Shown here: positions 44,391 to 53,462 of the stretch, one piece after another | Layout: each line of letters opens with the position of its first letter | Position numbering within the stretch: the stretch's first letter is position 1 | Notes under the pieces: generated by a model | The model's input: the letters and a program-made list of their open reading frames with translations, nothing else | Database searches by the model: none | Told to the model about the DNA's origin: nothing | Assembly: GCF_965208485.1 (NCBI RefSeq) | Contig: NZ_OZ242344.1 | Span: forward strand, 1,054,001 to 1,118,000 | Origin: Poriferisodalis sp965208485 | Lineage (GTDB): Bacteria; Actinomycetota; Acidimicrobiia; Acidimicrobiales; Poriferisodalaceae | Reading direction: 5' to 3' | DNA length: 64,000 nt | Position numbers and translations under genes: made by a program

Positions 44391-44821
44391 ATGGAACCCG
44401 AGCACCCTGCCCATGACGCGATGCTCCGGGCCAGAGGCGTATTGCGAACATTTGTAGGTACCCCCGAATAGAACCGGAATAGAACGAGCAACCGCGCCCC
44501 AAAGAGCGAAACCGCAGGTCAGAACGCTGCAACGAACACTTGTAGGTACCCCCGAATAGAACCGGAATAGAAACGAAGCGGCGGAATCGCACGGGAACAG
44601 GCGGCGCGCGCCTAGGTTCGGGGCAGTACGGAGCGGGACGGCCTGGGAGGGCGGGTGAGCGAGGCAACTGACGCTGAAGAACGCGAGGTGATGGGGGCCG
44701 GTGGCGGGGTTGGGCGGTCGGGGTTTGGGTGTGGGGGCGCGACGGGGCCGGCCGCGGGGTGGGTGGTGCGTTGGGGGGTAGGGGGTGTGGGGTGTTCGGT
44801 TGGGGTGCTGGGCTGTTGAGG
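44391..44821. other. gene-free stretch with repeats and G-rich DNA
   Basis: The left half holds repeat copies (44437-44574). The remainder, to the IS end at 44822, is very G-rich on the plus strand (runs of GGGGT and GGTGGG) and resembles subterminal DNA of IS1380 elements, but no clear inverted repeat was found. No gene is supported. Confidence 0.5.
44437..44574. repeat. dispersed repeat, two units right of the AlbA-type ATPase gene
   Basis: Two GCGAAC/AACACTTGTAGGTACCCC units with GAATAGAACCGGAATAGAA iterons (from about 44444 and about 44531) flank a core CCGCAGGTCAG at 44512-44522. They match the 42741-42861 copy in the same orientation. Confidence 0.6.
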
Positions 44822-44895
44822 TGTTTCTGACTTTTCGCGACAGATTGCCGGGTTTTTCAAGCAGCGTCGGCGTGCTGGCGGTGGTGTTGGGTTGG

Positions 44896-45954
44896 TCATG
44901 GCAGTGGTCGGTTTCGGCGGGCGTGGCGGCGTTGGGCGTCGGCTTGTCGGAGGCCGTCTCGGCGGGCTCGGCGGATCTGTTCTCCTCGGCCTTGGTGCTC
45001 GTCTTGGGGGGTGACGTATCCGATGCCTTCGTGCAGCCGGTTCTCGTTGTAGTGGGTCCGGACGCGTTCGGGCTCCCGGGCGAGATCGGCGGGACGGTCC
45101 AGCGTGTCGAGGTAGGGGTGCTCGTCTTTGAGGTGCCCGAAGAGTGACTCGATCCAGGCTTGGTCGGTGGGCGTGGATGGGCGGCCGAAGTGCTGGGCGA
45201 TCGAGCAGGCGGCCATGAAGCGGGCGGTGTCGCCGGCGCGCATCTCGGGGCCGTTGTCCGACAGCGCCAGCAGCAGCGGGATGTCGTCGTGCTGAGGCGG
45301 CTCGGCGTCGGGATCGGCCAAGCGGGCCGCGATCTCGTCGGTGAGCAGCCCCTCGGCTTGGAGCGCTTCGGCGGACAGCACTCGAGCGGCGACCGAGTCC
45401 GGGGTGCCGGTGAGGTGGGCGGCGATCCACTTGCGGGACACGACATCAACGATCGCGTAGGCGTGCTTGGCGGGCCGGCATCGGGGGAACTGGGTGCCGT
45501 CCCAGCACCACAGCTGGTTGGGGCGCCACTCGCACCAGCCGGGCCACGGCGAGCGAGCCGTCCGCTTGGGGCGCGGCACGCCTGCCAGGGCGAGGCCGTG
45601 GCCTGCGAGAACGCGGTCCACGCTGGACGGCGACACCCACACCCGGCCCAGACAGGAGCCCCGGTGGGCGAGCTTGCGATGGGACCGGTCGACGTCGCCC
45701 CATTCGTCGAACAGCTTCACGATCTCGTCGCGTTCCCACCCCAGCAGCCCATGGACCGCACGGCCCCCGGGGCGGGCGTCATCGAGCTGCCCCGCGTCGC
45801 GGCGCCGGGACCAGCGCCACGCCCGGCGCCGATCGATGCCCAGCACCGCGCACACCCGGCCGTGGGTCCATCCCGCTGCGGTGGCGTCGTCGATCAGCCC
45901 CAGCAAGCACTCCTTGGCGGCCCCATCGACGCGGGCGGGAACAGGGCCGCTCAT
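44896..45954 (-). CDS. IS3-like transposase OrfB
   Basis: 352 residues from ATG 45954. Integrase core: LWCWDGTQFPR (D), LLLALSDNGPEM (D) and QAWIESLFGHLKDEHP (E). A helix-turn-helix region lies near the N-terminus (GRVCAVLGIDRRRAWRW). The open frame extends to 46704 on this strand, but that part is antisense or out of frame with the older element. Confidence 0.88.
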   Translation of the reverse strand: MSGPVPARVDGAAKECLLGLIDDATAAGWTHGRVCAVLGIDRRRAWRWSRRRDAGQLDDARPGGRAVHGLLGWERDEIVKLFDEWGDVDRSHRKLAHRGSCLGRVWVSPSSVDRVLAGHGLALAGVPRPKRTARSPWPGWCEWRPNQLWCWDGTQFPRCRPAKHAYAIVDVVSRKWIAAHLTGTPDSVAARVLSAEALQAEGLLTDEIAARLADPDAEPPQHDDIPLLLALSDNGPEMRAGDTARFMAACSIAQHFGRPSTPTDQAWIESLFGHLKDEHPYLDTLDRPADLAREPERVRTHYNENRLHEGIGYVTPQDEHQGRGEQIRRARRDGLRQADAQRRHARRNRPLP

Positions 45955-46283
45955 CCCCAGCCCGTTTTTCCCCGCAGCACCGCCAGCTCCACGGCCTGCT
46001 CCACAACAGTGCGGCCCAGCCGCTCCACCTCCGCCCGCAACGCCGCCGCCTCGGACGCCTCGGCCCGCGTCCGGCGTGGCCGCCCAGGCTTCGACGCCCC
46101 CAACGCAGCGATCGCCCCGTCGCGTGCCACCGCACGCAAACGAGACACCACCGACCGATCCACGCCGGCCTCCGCCGCCGCCTCGGCCTGGGTGATCTGC
46201 CCAGTCAGCATCCGCACCCACAAGTCGTACTTCTGCTCCGCTGTGAGCATCTTCCTCGGTCTCCGGCCCGGCGGAGCGGTCAT
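45951..46283 (-). CDS. IS3-like transposase OrfA
   Basis: 110 residues with a helix-turn-helix (QAEAAAEAGVDRSVVSRLRA) and an Arg/Pro-rich linker. Its stop overlaps the OrfB ATG (ATGA), so OrfB is probably made by translational coupling rather than frameshifting. Confidence 0.82.
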   Translation of the reverse strand: MTAPPGRRPRKMLTAEQKYDLWVRMLTGQITQAEAAAEAGVDRSVVSRLRAVARDGAIAALGASKPGRPRRTRAEASEAAALRAEVERLGRTVVEQAVELAVLRGKTGWG

Positions 46284-46366
46284 CGGCAGCCTCCTGCGCT
46301 GAGACCGCCAACCCTGACCGACGCTGCTCGAAAAAACTCAGAACCCGTCGCGCGAAATCAGACGCA

Positions 46367-46890
46367 ACACAAGACCATGTCGACGATGGCGAACACGCAG
46401 CGCCGGGCGCGCCCGAAGTGGGTGACGTCCCAGATCCAGACCCGGTTCGGCGCCCAGACCAGCCAGTGCGGCCACGGCGTCTTTGGCTGTTTCGGTACCG
46501 GGGGCCGCTGAGCCGGCACAAGGCCGTGAGCAGCCAGAACGCGCCGGAACGTCGAGGGCGCCACCCATACCCGGCCCTCGTAGGAGCCTCGGTGGGCGAG
46601 CTTGCGGTGGGACCGGTCGGTCGGCCCCCATTCCTCGGCGACCGCGAGGATCTCCTCGATCTCCCACCCCAGCAGCCCATGGACCGCAGCGCCGCCCGGG
46701 GCAAGGTCGCTGAGAGTGCCCAGCTCGCGGCGGCGGGCCCGCCAGCGATGCACCCGGTCGTCGGAGACCTGCCACACCCCAGCAGCCCACCTGTGCGACA
46801 AACCGGCGGCGACAGCGTCGTCGACAGTCTTGAGGACCAGTTCTTTCACCTCGGCGGGGACTCTCGCCGGGACCGGCCCGCTCAGTCCCA
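46367..46890 (-). pseudogene. IS3-like transposase OrfB fragment
   Basis: It reads LSGPVPARVPAEVKELVLK, then LLGWEIEEILAVAEEWG and VWIWDVTHFGRARR up to the first catalytic D, and is then cut by the inserted IS. The start codon also appears lost: the sister element has ATGAGC where this has CTGAGC. It cannot encode an active enzyme. Confidence 0.75.
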
Positions 46891-47205
46891 GCCGGATTCT
46901 CCCCGCACGATCGCCAACTCGATCGCTTGGGCCTTGACCGCCTCGGTGAGCCGGCCGATCTCCGCCTGGGCCTCTTCGAGCTCCCAGTACCGCTCCCCCC
47001 CAGGCCGCCCCGGCTTGCGGGACAACGCAGCCAAAGCAGCGTCTTTGACCGTGCGCCGGATCGTGATCACCGTCGACACGTCCACCCCCCACTTGCGGGC
47101 GGCATCGGCCTGAGTGATCGCCCCGCTCGTGACCTGCAGATAAATCTCCCACTTCGTCTCCGCGGACAGCTTCTTGGGCCGTCGCCGACCCTCGCTGATC
47201 GTCAT
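46882..47205 (-). CDS. IS3-like transposase OrfA of the truncated element
   Basis: 107 residues, ATG start, helix-turn-helix at QADAARKWGVDVSTVITIRR. About as long as the sister OrfA and clearly related (GRPGG and AIELAIVRGESGW ends). Intact but orphaned by loss of OrfB. Confidence 0.75.
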   Translation of the reverse strand: MTISEGRRRPKKLSAETKWEIYLQVTSGAITQADAARKWGVDVSTVITIRRTVKDAALAALSRKPGRPGGERYWELEEAQAEIGRLTEAVKAQAIELAIVRGESGWD

Positions 47206-47297
47206 CTGATGCTCCTTCGCTCCTCAGCGAGAACACAACCAGACTTGAACCATTTCCTGCCCCACACTCCGCGGCGAAGTCAGACGCAACACACGCC

Positions 47298-47486
47298 TTC
47301 GCAATCTCCACATTATTTCTTGCGAATCTCCACATTGGCTCTAGGACCCGTGGCGGCCTTCTCGGAGCTTCGAGCATGGGAGTTGCCCCGGGAATGTAGT
47401 GCGGCCCGAGCGCCCGGAGTCCGCCGGGAATTCGGCGAGGGGGGTGTCGACACTGCGTCAGTGAGCCGCGGCGGCATTGGCTGCTC
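47298..47486. other. short gap between IS elements
   Basis: 189 bases with no gene. It has a direct repeat AATCTCCACATT (near 47310-47336) and no recognisable feature otherwise. Confidence 0.4.
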
Positions 47487-49124
47487 TAAGCCCTGATCCA
47501 CCGGTGGGGTGGGTGGTGTCGGGTTGGGCGGGATGTCGGTGGCGCGGTTTGTCGTGGGGGCGGGGTGAGGGCTGGGCGGACGCGTGGTTGGTCGGCGTCG
47601 GCTCGGGGGTTGGTTTGTGTGCTGCGCCTGGGGTGTGCTGCGCGGCGCTGCGTGGCGCTGGGGTTTGCTCAGCAGCGCTGGGGCAGGTTGCGGATGTGTC
47701 GCAGCGCGGCGGTGAACTGGGCTGCCCAGGGCCATTTGGCGGGCAGCCGCAGGGTGGGTCGGCCGCTGCGGTTGACGAGCCGGGCGGGGATGTTGAGCAG
47801 GCGTCGGGCGATGGTGGCCCCAACGGTGAGCTTGCGGGGTTCGTGGACCCGGCCGATGCGCGCGGTCCAGCGTGCGATGTTGTGGGCGAGGACGGCGAAG
47901 GCGAGCCAGGCGGCGTTGGCCGCGAACCGTCCTGAGGGGCTGTGGGCGAGGCCGCCGGCTTTGAGGTCCTTGATTGCTTGTTCGACGCGGGCGTGGGCGC
48001 GGTAGGCGGTGTCGGCTGCTTTGGTGTCGAGCTCGTCGTCGTCGATGTCGGTGACGAACGCGTGGTGGCGCCAGTTCGGCCACAGCTCGGCTTGGTCGCC
48101 GACGAGGCGGGTGCGGCGCACCACGAGGCGGACCGTGCGCTTGGGCTTGCCCGCAGCGCGTCGGCCGCTGGTCAGCGTGGCCTCGGCGACTTGGGCTTCG
48201 CCGTGGTCGGTGTAGTCGATGGGCTCCCACTCGTGCTCGCCGATGGCCGCGACGGCCGCTGTGACGCTGGGGTTGGGGGCGACAGCGACCGCGAACCTGG
48301 TGTCGTGCGCTTCGAGCTTGTCGATCAGATCCCAGGAGAAGAACCCCGCGTCCGCGCGCAGCGTCAGCGCCGCGTCGGGCGCCAGGCGACGCACCCGGCA
48401 CAGGGTCTCAACAGCGAAGCCGGCGTTCCCGCGCTGGGAGGAGCCCTTGCGCATCGGGGAGTGCACGATCTCGCCGGTGTCGTCGCGGACCGCGACCAGC
48501 GGGTGATACCCCAGCCGCCCGCCGTGACCGTACGCGGCGCCGTGCTTCGCGTCGCTGTGCACCTCGCACAGCGTGGAGTCGACATCGACCGTGACCGCCT
48601 TCGCCGCCGGGGCCGCCCCGGCAGTCCATGCGCGGCCCAAAGCCAGCTCCCCGACGCGGTCGAGCCGGCGCACATGACCCCACGCGAACGACCGGGCGAA
48701 GGTCCCCAGCGTGGACGGCGCCACCGGCGCGAACCCCAGCACCGCCCCAGCCGAGCCCGCCCGCAGCCGGTCCGCGTCAGCGAAGAACGACCCGCCCACC
48801 AGCATCGAGCACACCGCCGTGAGCGCCTTCGCGCCCGACCCGCGCCCAGCCCCCGGCGGGCGCACCGCCTCGTCGATCAACTCCTCCAAGCCCAGCCGAC
48901 CCACCAGCGTGCCCGCCAGCACCAGCCCCGCGTCGCCGACCACAGACCCGTCGTCGAACACAGCCTCGATCCGGTCCAACCCCCCAACTACAGTGCTCAC
49001 AGAAAGCGCCTCCCGTCATGGCATCACGCCGCGATCTCACAAACGGCAAAATGCCACCTCAGGAGGCCTTTCTGGTGGACGCGCCACACCACCCACCCAC
49101 ATCACACCGGTGGATCAGGGCTTA
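47487..49124 (-). mobile_element. IS1380-family insertion sequence, intact
   Basis: Left end TAAGCCCTGATCCACCGGTG and its inverted copy at the right (to 49124) match over 20 bases, followed by a G-rich GGGTGGGTGGTG segment in both. Total 1638 bp, the expected size. A single transposase fills it. Confidence 0.85.
47669..49000 (-). CDS. IS1380-family transposase
   Basis: 443 residues, full length. DDE-type core: KAVTVDVDSTLCEVHSD (first D), LRADAGFFSWDLID (second D) and the late E in ARVEQAIKDLK. The N-terminal part (LTAVCSMLVGGSFFADADRL) is typical of the family. It appears intact. Confidence 0.92.
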   Translation of the reverse strand: MSTVVGGLDRIEAVFDDGSVVGDAGLVLAGTLVGRLGLEELIDEAVRPPGAGRGSGAKALTAVCSMLVGGSFFADADRLRAGSAGAVLGFAPVAPSTLGTFARSFAWGHVRRLDRVGELALGRAWTAGAAPAAKAVTVDVDSTLCEVHSDAKHGAAYGHGGRLGYHPLVAVRDDTGEIVHSPMRKGSSQRGNAGFAVETLCRVRRLAPDAALTLRADAGFFSWDLIDKLEAHDTRFAVAVAPNPSVTAAVAAIGEHEWEPIDYTDHGEAQVAEATLTSGRRAAGKPKRTVRLVVRRTRLVGDQAELWPNWRHHAFVTDIDDDELDTKAADTAYRAHARVEQAIKDLKAGGLAHSPSGRFAANAAWLAFAVLAHNIARWTARIGRVHEPRKLTVGATIARRLLNIPARLVNRSGRPTLRLPAKWPWAAQFTAALRHIRNLPQRC

Positions 49125-49219
49125 GCCCGGATCCACCGGTGGGGTGGGTGGTGTGGTGTTGGGCGGGTTGTGGGTGGGTTGGTTTGTGGCTGGGGCGGGT
49201 TTGGTGGGTTCGGACGCGT
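49125..49219. mobile_element. solo end of a second IS1380-type element
   Basis: Directly after the intact IS1380, CCGGATCCACCGGTGGGGTG and the G-rich segment that follows repeat the IS1380 left-end sequence, diverging after about 45 bases. It is cut by the IS3 element at 49220. It marks an older copy now reduced to one tip. Confidence 0.6.
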
Positions 49220-49223
49220 TGAA

Positions 49224-50183
49224 TCACCCCGTGTTTTGTAGAGACTCGGGTTGTTGTGTCACGGCCGGGGTGGCTGTGCTGTGTTGACGGTAGTAGGTGG
49301 TCTCGTGTTCGGCGGGGGTGGTGTAGTTGCCGCGGCCGGCGATCAGGGCGCTGTGGCTGCGTCGGTGGTTGTACCAGTCGACCCGTTCGAGGGTGGCGAA
49401 CTCGACGTCGGACAGTCCTTGCCAGGGTCCGCGTGGGTAGATGAGCTCCCATTTGTAGAGCCCGTTGAGGCTCTCGATCATGGAGTTGTCGTAGCTGTCG
49501 CCTTTGGAGCCGACCGAGGCGACGATGTCGTTGTCGGCGAGCCGCTGGCTGTAGCGGATCGACAGGTACTGCGATCCCATGTCGCTGTGATGGGTGACCC
49601 CCTCGATGCAGCGCCCGTCGCGGCGGCGAGCGGAGATGGCCATCTCCAGGGCGTCGAGGGCCAGGTCGGCGCGCATCGACCGCGACGCCTGCCAGCCGAT
49701 CACGCGGCGGCTGTAGGCGTCGATCACGAACGACACGTACACGAAGCCGCTTGCGGTGCGCACATAGGTGAGGTCCGCCAGCCACAGCCGGTCCGGGGCC
49801 GGCACCGCGAAGTCCCGCTTGACGAGGTCGTCGGGGCGTTCGGCGTCGGGACCGCCGACGGTGGTGCGCACCTTTGCGCCCCGCCGCACGCCCCGCAGGC
49901 CCAGCTCGCCCATGAGGCGCTCCACAGTGCAGCGCGCCACCCGCACGCCCTCGACGCGGTTGAGGTGGTCCCACACCTTCGCCGCCCCATAAGCGTCGTA
50001 GTTCGCCTTGTGCACCCTGGCGGTCTCGACGCGCAGCCACGCGTCCCGCAGCGCCCGAGCCGACGGCGGCCTGGCCTTGGCGGCGTAATAGGTGGACGGG
50101 GCGATCCCGACACCGTGCTCGGCGAGCACAGCGCAGATCGGCTCGACCCCGAACCGGTCCCGGTGAACGTCCACGAACGCCAC
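49224..50183 (-). CDS. IS3-family transposase OrfB
   Basis: 319 residues. Integrase core: LWLADLTYVRTASGFVYVS (first D), THHSDMGSQYLS (second D) and DNSMIESLNGLYKWELI (E). The GTG start overlaps the OrfA TAG (TAGTG). HTH-21 type N-terminus (AAKVWDHLNRVEGVRVAR). Confidence 0.92.
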   Translation of the reverse strand: MAFVDVHRDRFGVEPICAVLAEHGVGIAPSTYYAAKARPPSARALRDAWLRVETARVHKANYDAYGAAKVWDHLNRVEGVRVARCTVERLMGELGLRGVRRGAKVRTTVGGPDAERPDDLVKRDFAVPAPDRLWLADLTYVRTASGFVYVSFVIDAYSRRVIGWQASRSMRADLALDALEMAISARRRDGRCIEGVTHHSDMGSQYLSIRYSQRLADNDIVASVGSKGDSYDNSMIESLNGLYKWELIYPRGPWQGLSDVEFATLERVDWYNHRRSHSALIAGRGNYTTPAEHETTYYRQHSTATPAVTQQPESLQNTG

Positions 50184-50503
50184 TATCTCTGAGACTGGCG
50201 GTCGAGCTCCGCCCCGAAGAAAGCCGACGCCGCCTTCAAGATCCCGTTCGCCCGGCGCAACTCACGGTTCTCGCGCTCGAGCTCGGTGATCCGAGCACGA
50301 TCCGCCGAGCTCACCCCCGGGCGGACGCCGCCGTCGATCTCAGCACGACGCACCCACTTGCGCACCGTCTCCGCCGTCGGACCCAGCTTGCCGGCGACCG
50401 AGCAGATCGCCTCCCACTGAGACCCATACAGACGCTGGTTCTCCAGCACCATCCTCACCGCGCGCTCACGCAGCTCGACTGGATATCTCCCATTTCCTGG
50501 CAT
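50183..50503 (-). CDS. IS3-family transposase OrfA
   Basis: 106 residues, PF01527-type: ELRERAVRMVLE, then a leucine-zipper-like RITELERENRELRRANGILK. Full length. Confidence 0.9.
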   Translation of the reverse strand: MPGNGRYPVELRERAVRMVLENQRLYGSQWEAICSVAGKLGPTAETVRKWVRRAEIDGGVRPGVSSADRARITELERENRELRRANGILKAASAFFGAELDRQSQR

Positions 50504-50553
50504 CGCTCCATCCTCTCAAGGAACAGAGCCTCCACCAAAACCGGGGTGATTCA

Positions 50554-50988
50554 CTCGACGTTGCTGGGCTGTCTGTACAAGGCCCACGACGACAGTTCGT
50601 CGACTCGAATCCGAGCACTCCGACACTCTTCACCCGGGGTCACCCAAGCGTTGCCCTTGGCCAACCATCCCACGCTCCAGTCCTCGCGCCCTTCCGACAC
50701 CGACACGTTCGCGAGACGCCACTGCGTATGCGACCTGATGTTGTCGAAGAGGCTGTAGCAGGTCGCATCGCGATCAGTGCCCCAGATGTCAGGACGCGGC
50801 CCGACCGGTTCGCCTTCCGGGCCGCCGGCGATGGCCGGCCGGTCTCCGAGGTACCCGATGGTCTCCAGGACGAACTCACCAGAGGCAACCTCCCGCAGCG
50901 CACCGGGAACGCGCTGTGCCGGATCAGGAGCTTCGTAGTGCCCAGTGCCGTCGGTCGGGTTGGCGACCCACCATTCGCCAAGCAACAT
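50554..50988 (-). pseudogene. ApeA-like N-terminal fragment cut by an IS
   Basis: From ATG 50988 it reads MLLGEWWVANPTDGTGHYEA and VPGALREVASGEFVLETIGY, matching the N-terminal domain of ApeA-type HEPN abortive-infection proteins (GEWW...VPGxL). The frame stops at a TGA made by the IS3 right tip (50551-50553). The C-terminal HEPN RNase half is missing. Identification is by motif recall, not search. Confidence 0.6.
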
Positions 50989-51388
50989 CTCCACTTCTCT
51001 CACCCCCGAGCACGACGAACGGCTGAGGCTAGAGCGACGAGCCGGGGACGAAGCGTGCGGGCAGGTAGTCGATTCCTGCCTCGGAGCACCGACACTTGCT
51101 TTCGAGGCCGGGAACTCCCGAAGGTCGTAGATCGGGTTCCGGCGCGCTTGGCCATCGCAGCGCGGCCCGCTACTCCGCTTCCCATCCTCGCCAGAACCGG
51201 TGCCAGCCGTCGCGGTCCAATCGGCAGATGAGACCCAAGTATCCGGGATCTCTAGGACGCCGGGTCGCGTAGCAGTCTCGGTGTTGCATGACGACCGATC
51301 GGCAAGGCAGTGGCTTGCCTCGGAGCCGTGCCTACCCTCCGAGGATGCGCCTCTTGCGCAAGCACCACAAGGCGAGCGCGTTCGATTC
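50989..51388. other. divergent intergenic region, ApeA-like fragment and SIR2-like gene
   Basis: 400 bases between two divergent genes. Long frames cross it on both strands but lack codon or motif support. No -10/-35 pair was convincing, and no palindrome was found. Confidence 0.5.
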
Positions 51389-52846
51389 ATGAGCGACCAC
51401 CACGATCCGGGCATCTCCCTGATGTCGGATGCTGCGGCCGAAGCCCGCCGACATGTGTGGGACCGAGTCGATCCGGATGCGTGCGAGTCCTGTCGCGATG
51501 CACCCGAGCGCTTCCTGTCTCATGTGTACGAACTGACTGAACAAATGCTCAGCTCATCCACAGACGCCTGGGGTTCCTGGGGCAACCCTGAGGACGGGTA
51601 TCCGCTCTTTGAGGCGATTCATGCAGCGGTGCGCGTGATGCACCAGTTGCCGAGACCGCTGTACGACGCGCCGGGCAATACAGGACCGCAGAACACGCCT
51701 CTCGGCGGCGCCGCTGTAGATCACCTGTTCACGCTCATGAGCCAACGGGCCTCGGAGGAAGGATTCCCAGATAGCTGGGACTGGTGGATCAGTGAGCAAC
51801 GCACCGCCGACGAGTCGCGAGAATGGCTGGTCGCCGGATACGAGTCTGTGCCGCCTTCGCCGTGCCGCCAGCGCAGCGGCGAGGTCTTCCTGCTGGGTGC
51901 GGGTTTTTCTCGCGCGCTGAGTGACGCGATGCCCACGATGCCTGCTCTGCTCTCCGCGTTGCGCTTCACAGCCAATGATGAGGACTGGCCGCTGGCGCGG
52001 CGTTTCGGCCTGGCGGAAGCAGTCGACTTCGAATCATGGCTCGATTCGCTGGCGTCTCCGCAGCCGTACCGGAGCGATGCCGAGAACACCGAAGCGGCCG
52101 CCATGTTCCAGCGCGTCGCCGATTGGGTGGGGCGCTACATCGCCGAAGTCGAGCGCGAATCGTTCCAGGTCGGGCTTCCGGCACTGGTCTTCGACCTGCT
52201 CAAGCTCTGGCAGTCGAACTTGGCCACGGTAATCACGCTGAACTACGACACGATCATCGAACGATGCGTCGAGGCCCGTCCTGACCACATCGGCCTAGGT
52301 GGAGCCGGAGTCCTTGTCGCGAACGCGATTCGAGCAGCGCCTCTGACGCCGACAAGTGAGTACAGCGGCACCATGCGCATAGGCGACGGCACCCTCCCGG
52401 CGGCATTCCGCCTTGCGAAGCTGCACGGATCAATCGACTGGCAATTCCCTGGCGAAAGCGGGCGAGGTCAGCCGATCTACGCCATCGACACCGACCACGA
52501 TGACGAGACCAAAGGACGCATAGCGCACCTCGTTCCCTACATCATCCCGCCCTGCTTCGCGAAGGTCCCCCTGTTCGATCACGAGATCATCCGCGAGAAC
52601 TGGCACGTCGCCCGCCGCGGACTCGAACGTGCCGACAAACTCGTCGTCATGGGGTACTCGCTGCCGCCCGCGGACACCGCGGTCGTGCAGATGCTCAGAA
52701 CATACGCACCCAAGGACATCACACTGCTGGACATCAACCGCGACCTCAAGAAGCACTACGAGAACACCCTCGGAGCGAGCGTGACGATGCCCGAATCCGA
52801 GACCCCGATCTGGGACTGGACAACCACCGCCACCGCGGGGCCGTAG
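51389..52846 (+). CDS. SIR2-like domain protein (probable NAD+ hydrolase, defence)
   Basis: 485 residues from ATG 51389; the frame is open from 51200 but the extension looks noncoding. The first 160 residues have no known domain. The SIR2-like domain has FLLGAGFSRALSDAMP (NAD-binding GAGxS), ITLNYDTIIERC, the catalytic-type LAKLHGSIDW and VMGYSLPPADTAV. Standalone SIR2-like proteins in defence islands deplete NAD+ on phage infection; this role is inferred. No partner such as Argonaute, TIR or HerA is adjacent. Neighbouring IS and ApeA fragment fit a defence island. Confidence 0.82.
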   Translation: MSDHHDPGISLMSDAAAEARRHVWDRVDPDACESCRDAPERFLSHVYELTEQMLSSSTDAWGSWGNPEDGYPLFEAIHAAVRVMHQLPRPLYDAPGNTGPQNTPLGGAAVDHLFTLMSQRASEEGFPDSWDWWISEQRTADESREWLVAGYESVPPSPCRQRSGEVFLLGAGFSRALSDAMPTMPALLSALRFTANDEDWPLARRFGLAEAVDFESWLDSLASPQPYRSDAENTEAAAMFQRVADWVGRYIAEVERESFQVGLPALVFDLLKLWQSNLATVITLNYDTIIERCVEARPDHIGLGGAGVLVANAIRAAPLTPTSEYSGTMRIGDGTLPAAFRLAKLHGSIDWQFPGESGRGQPIYAIDTDHDDETKGRIAHLVPYIIPPCFAKVPLFDHEIIRENWHVARRGLERADKLVVMGYSLPPADTAVVQMLRTYAPKDITLLDINRDLKKHYENTLGASVTMPESETPIWDWTTTATAGP

Positions 52847-52862
52847 CGAAGCACCCCTTGCT

Positions 52863-53462
52863 TCACTGCGTAGCAGCGGCCTCGTTGGGTAGATCAGCCG
52901 ACAAGGGGGATTCACGACGGGCGGCGATGTCGATGTCCCGGCGAGAAGTGCGAGACGACGCGCTCGACGAAACCGGGTCTAGACGACGGTCACGCCCGCT
53001 CTCCCAGCATGCCTTCCTGCTCCGCCCGGTCTGACCGCCACGGCACACCGTCGATCCACACGAGGCCGAGGTCTGCACGAACGTCGAGGCTTCGCCCGGT
53101 CCAGTCTGTGAGCGATTCGAACCACACATTGGGCGTCTTGCTCTGCCAATGGCACCAGCCGCACACCAGGCATGTCCATCCCCAGGCGTAACGTCCGCGT
53201 CCCGCGGGCTGGCGCCGCAACACCATCGGCACAACTGGGTCCCGTCGATCCGGCATGCCGAGCCGCCCAAGCACTCACCGGCCGCCAATGCCCCGATGCC
53301 GTGCTGCACGTCCCAGTTCGGCCAGCCTGCCTTGTTGACCTTGACCAGCACCACACGGGCGAACCCTCCCGCACGGCGCTCAGGACACTCGTGGCCGCTG
53401 CTGTAGCCCGCGTCGGCCAGCACCGGCAGCGTCTCTGCGGTTTCCCGCACGCTCACGTTCAT
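52863..53462 (-). pseudogene. unknown zinc-ribbon-like protein, probably frameshifted
   Basis: From ATG 53462 (overlapping the upstream stop, ATGA) one frame reads KVNKAGWPNWDVQHGIGA and CRIDGTQLCRWC and then loses character. In the next frame a protein-like stretch continues: WGWTCLVCGWCHWQS, NVWFESLTDWTGRS and VRADLGLVWIDGVPW, ending at 52990. CxxC pairs in both halves suggest a zinc ribbon. A frameshift near 53200 is the simplest reading. I do not recognise the family. Confidence 0.45.

Larger units (their letters stand above)
44822..46366 (-). mobile_element. IS3-like insertion sequence, apparently intact
   Basis: The left end TGTTTCTGACTTTTCGCGAC and the inverted right end TGCGTCTGATTTCGCGCGAC (about 46318-46366) match over about 48 bases, both ending in TTTTTC-AGCAGCGTCGG. 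OrfA and OrfB overlap by ATGA. It is inserted in a related, older element on its right, cutting that OrfB. Confidence 0.75.
46367..47297 (-). mobile_element. older IS3-like element truncated by the neighbouring IS
   Basis: The right end reads TGTTGCGTCTGACTTCGCCG (inverted, near 47270-47297), similar to the tip of the intact element. It retains OrfA and the first part of OrfB. The left part is replaced by the inserted IS at 46366. Confidence 0.65.
49220..50553 (-). mobile_element. IS3-family insertion sequence, intact
   Basis: The ends TGAATCACCCCGTGTTTTG (from 49220) and, inverted, TGAATCACCCCGGTTTTGG (to 50553) match closely. 1334 bp with OrfA and OrfB. Its right end interrupts an ApeA-like gene, and its left end interrupts an IS1380 tip; no target duplication is seen because the outer flanks have been lost. 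Confidence 0.85.

Noticed and set aside
43740..45449. 569-residue minus-strand frame spanning repeats and IS
   Set aside because: It crosses the AlbA-type gene, the repeats and the IS end, and its product changes character at each boundary.
45160..46302. 380-residue plus-strand frame in the IS3-like element
   Set aside because: It is antisense to clear transposase genes and shows no family marks.
47313..48401. 362-residue minus-strand frame and other large frames over the IS1380
   Set aside because: It is out of frame with the IS1380 transposase and has an Arg/Pro-rich composition without motifs.
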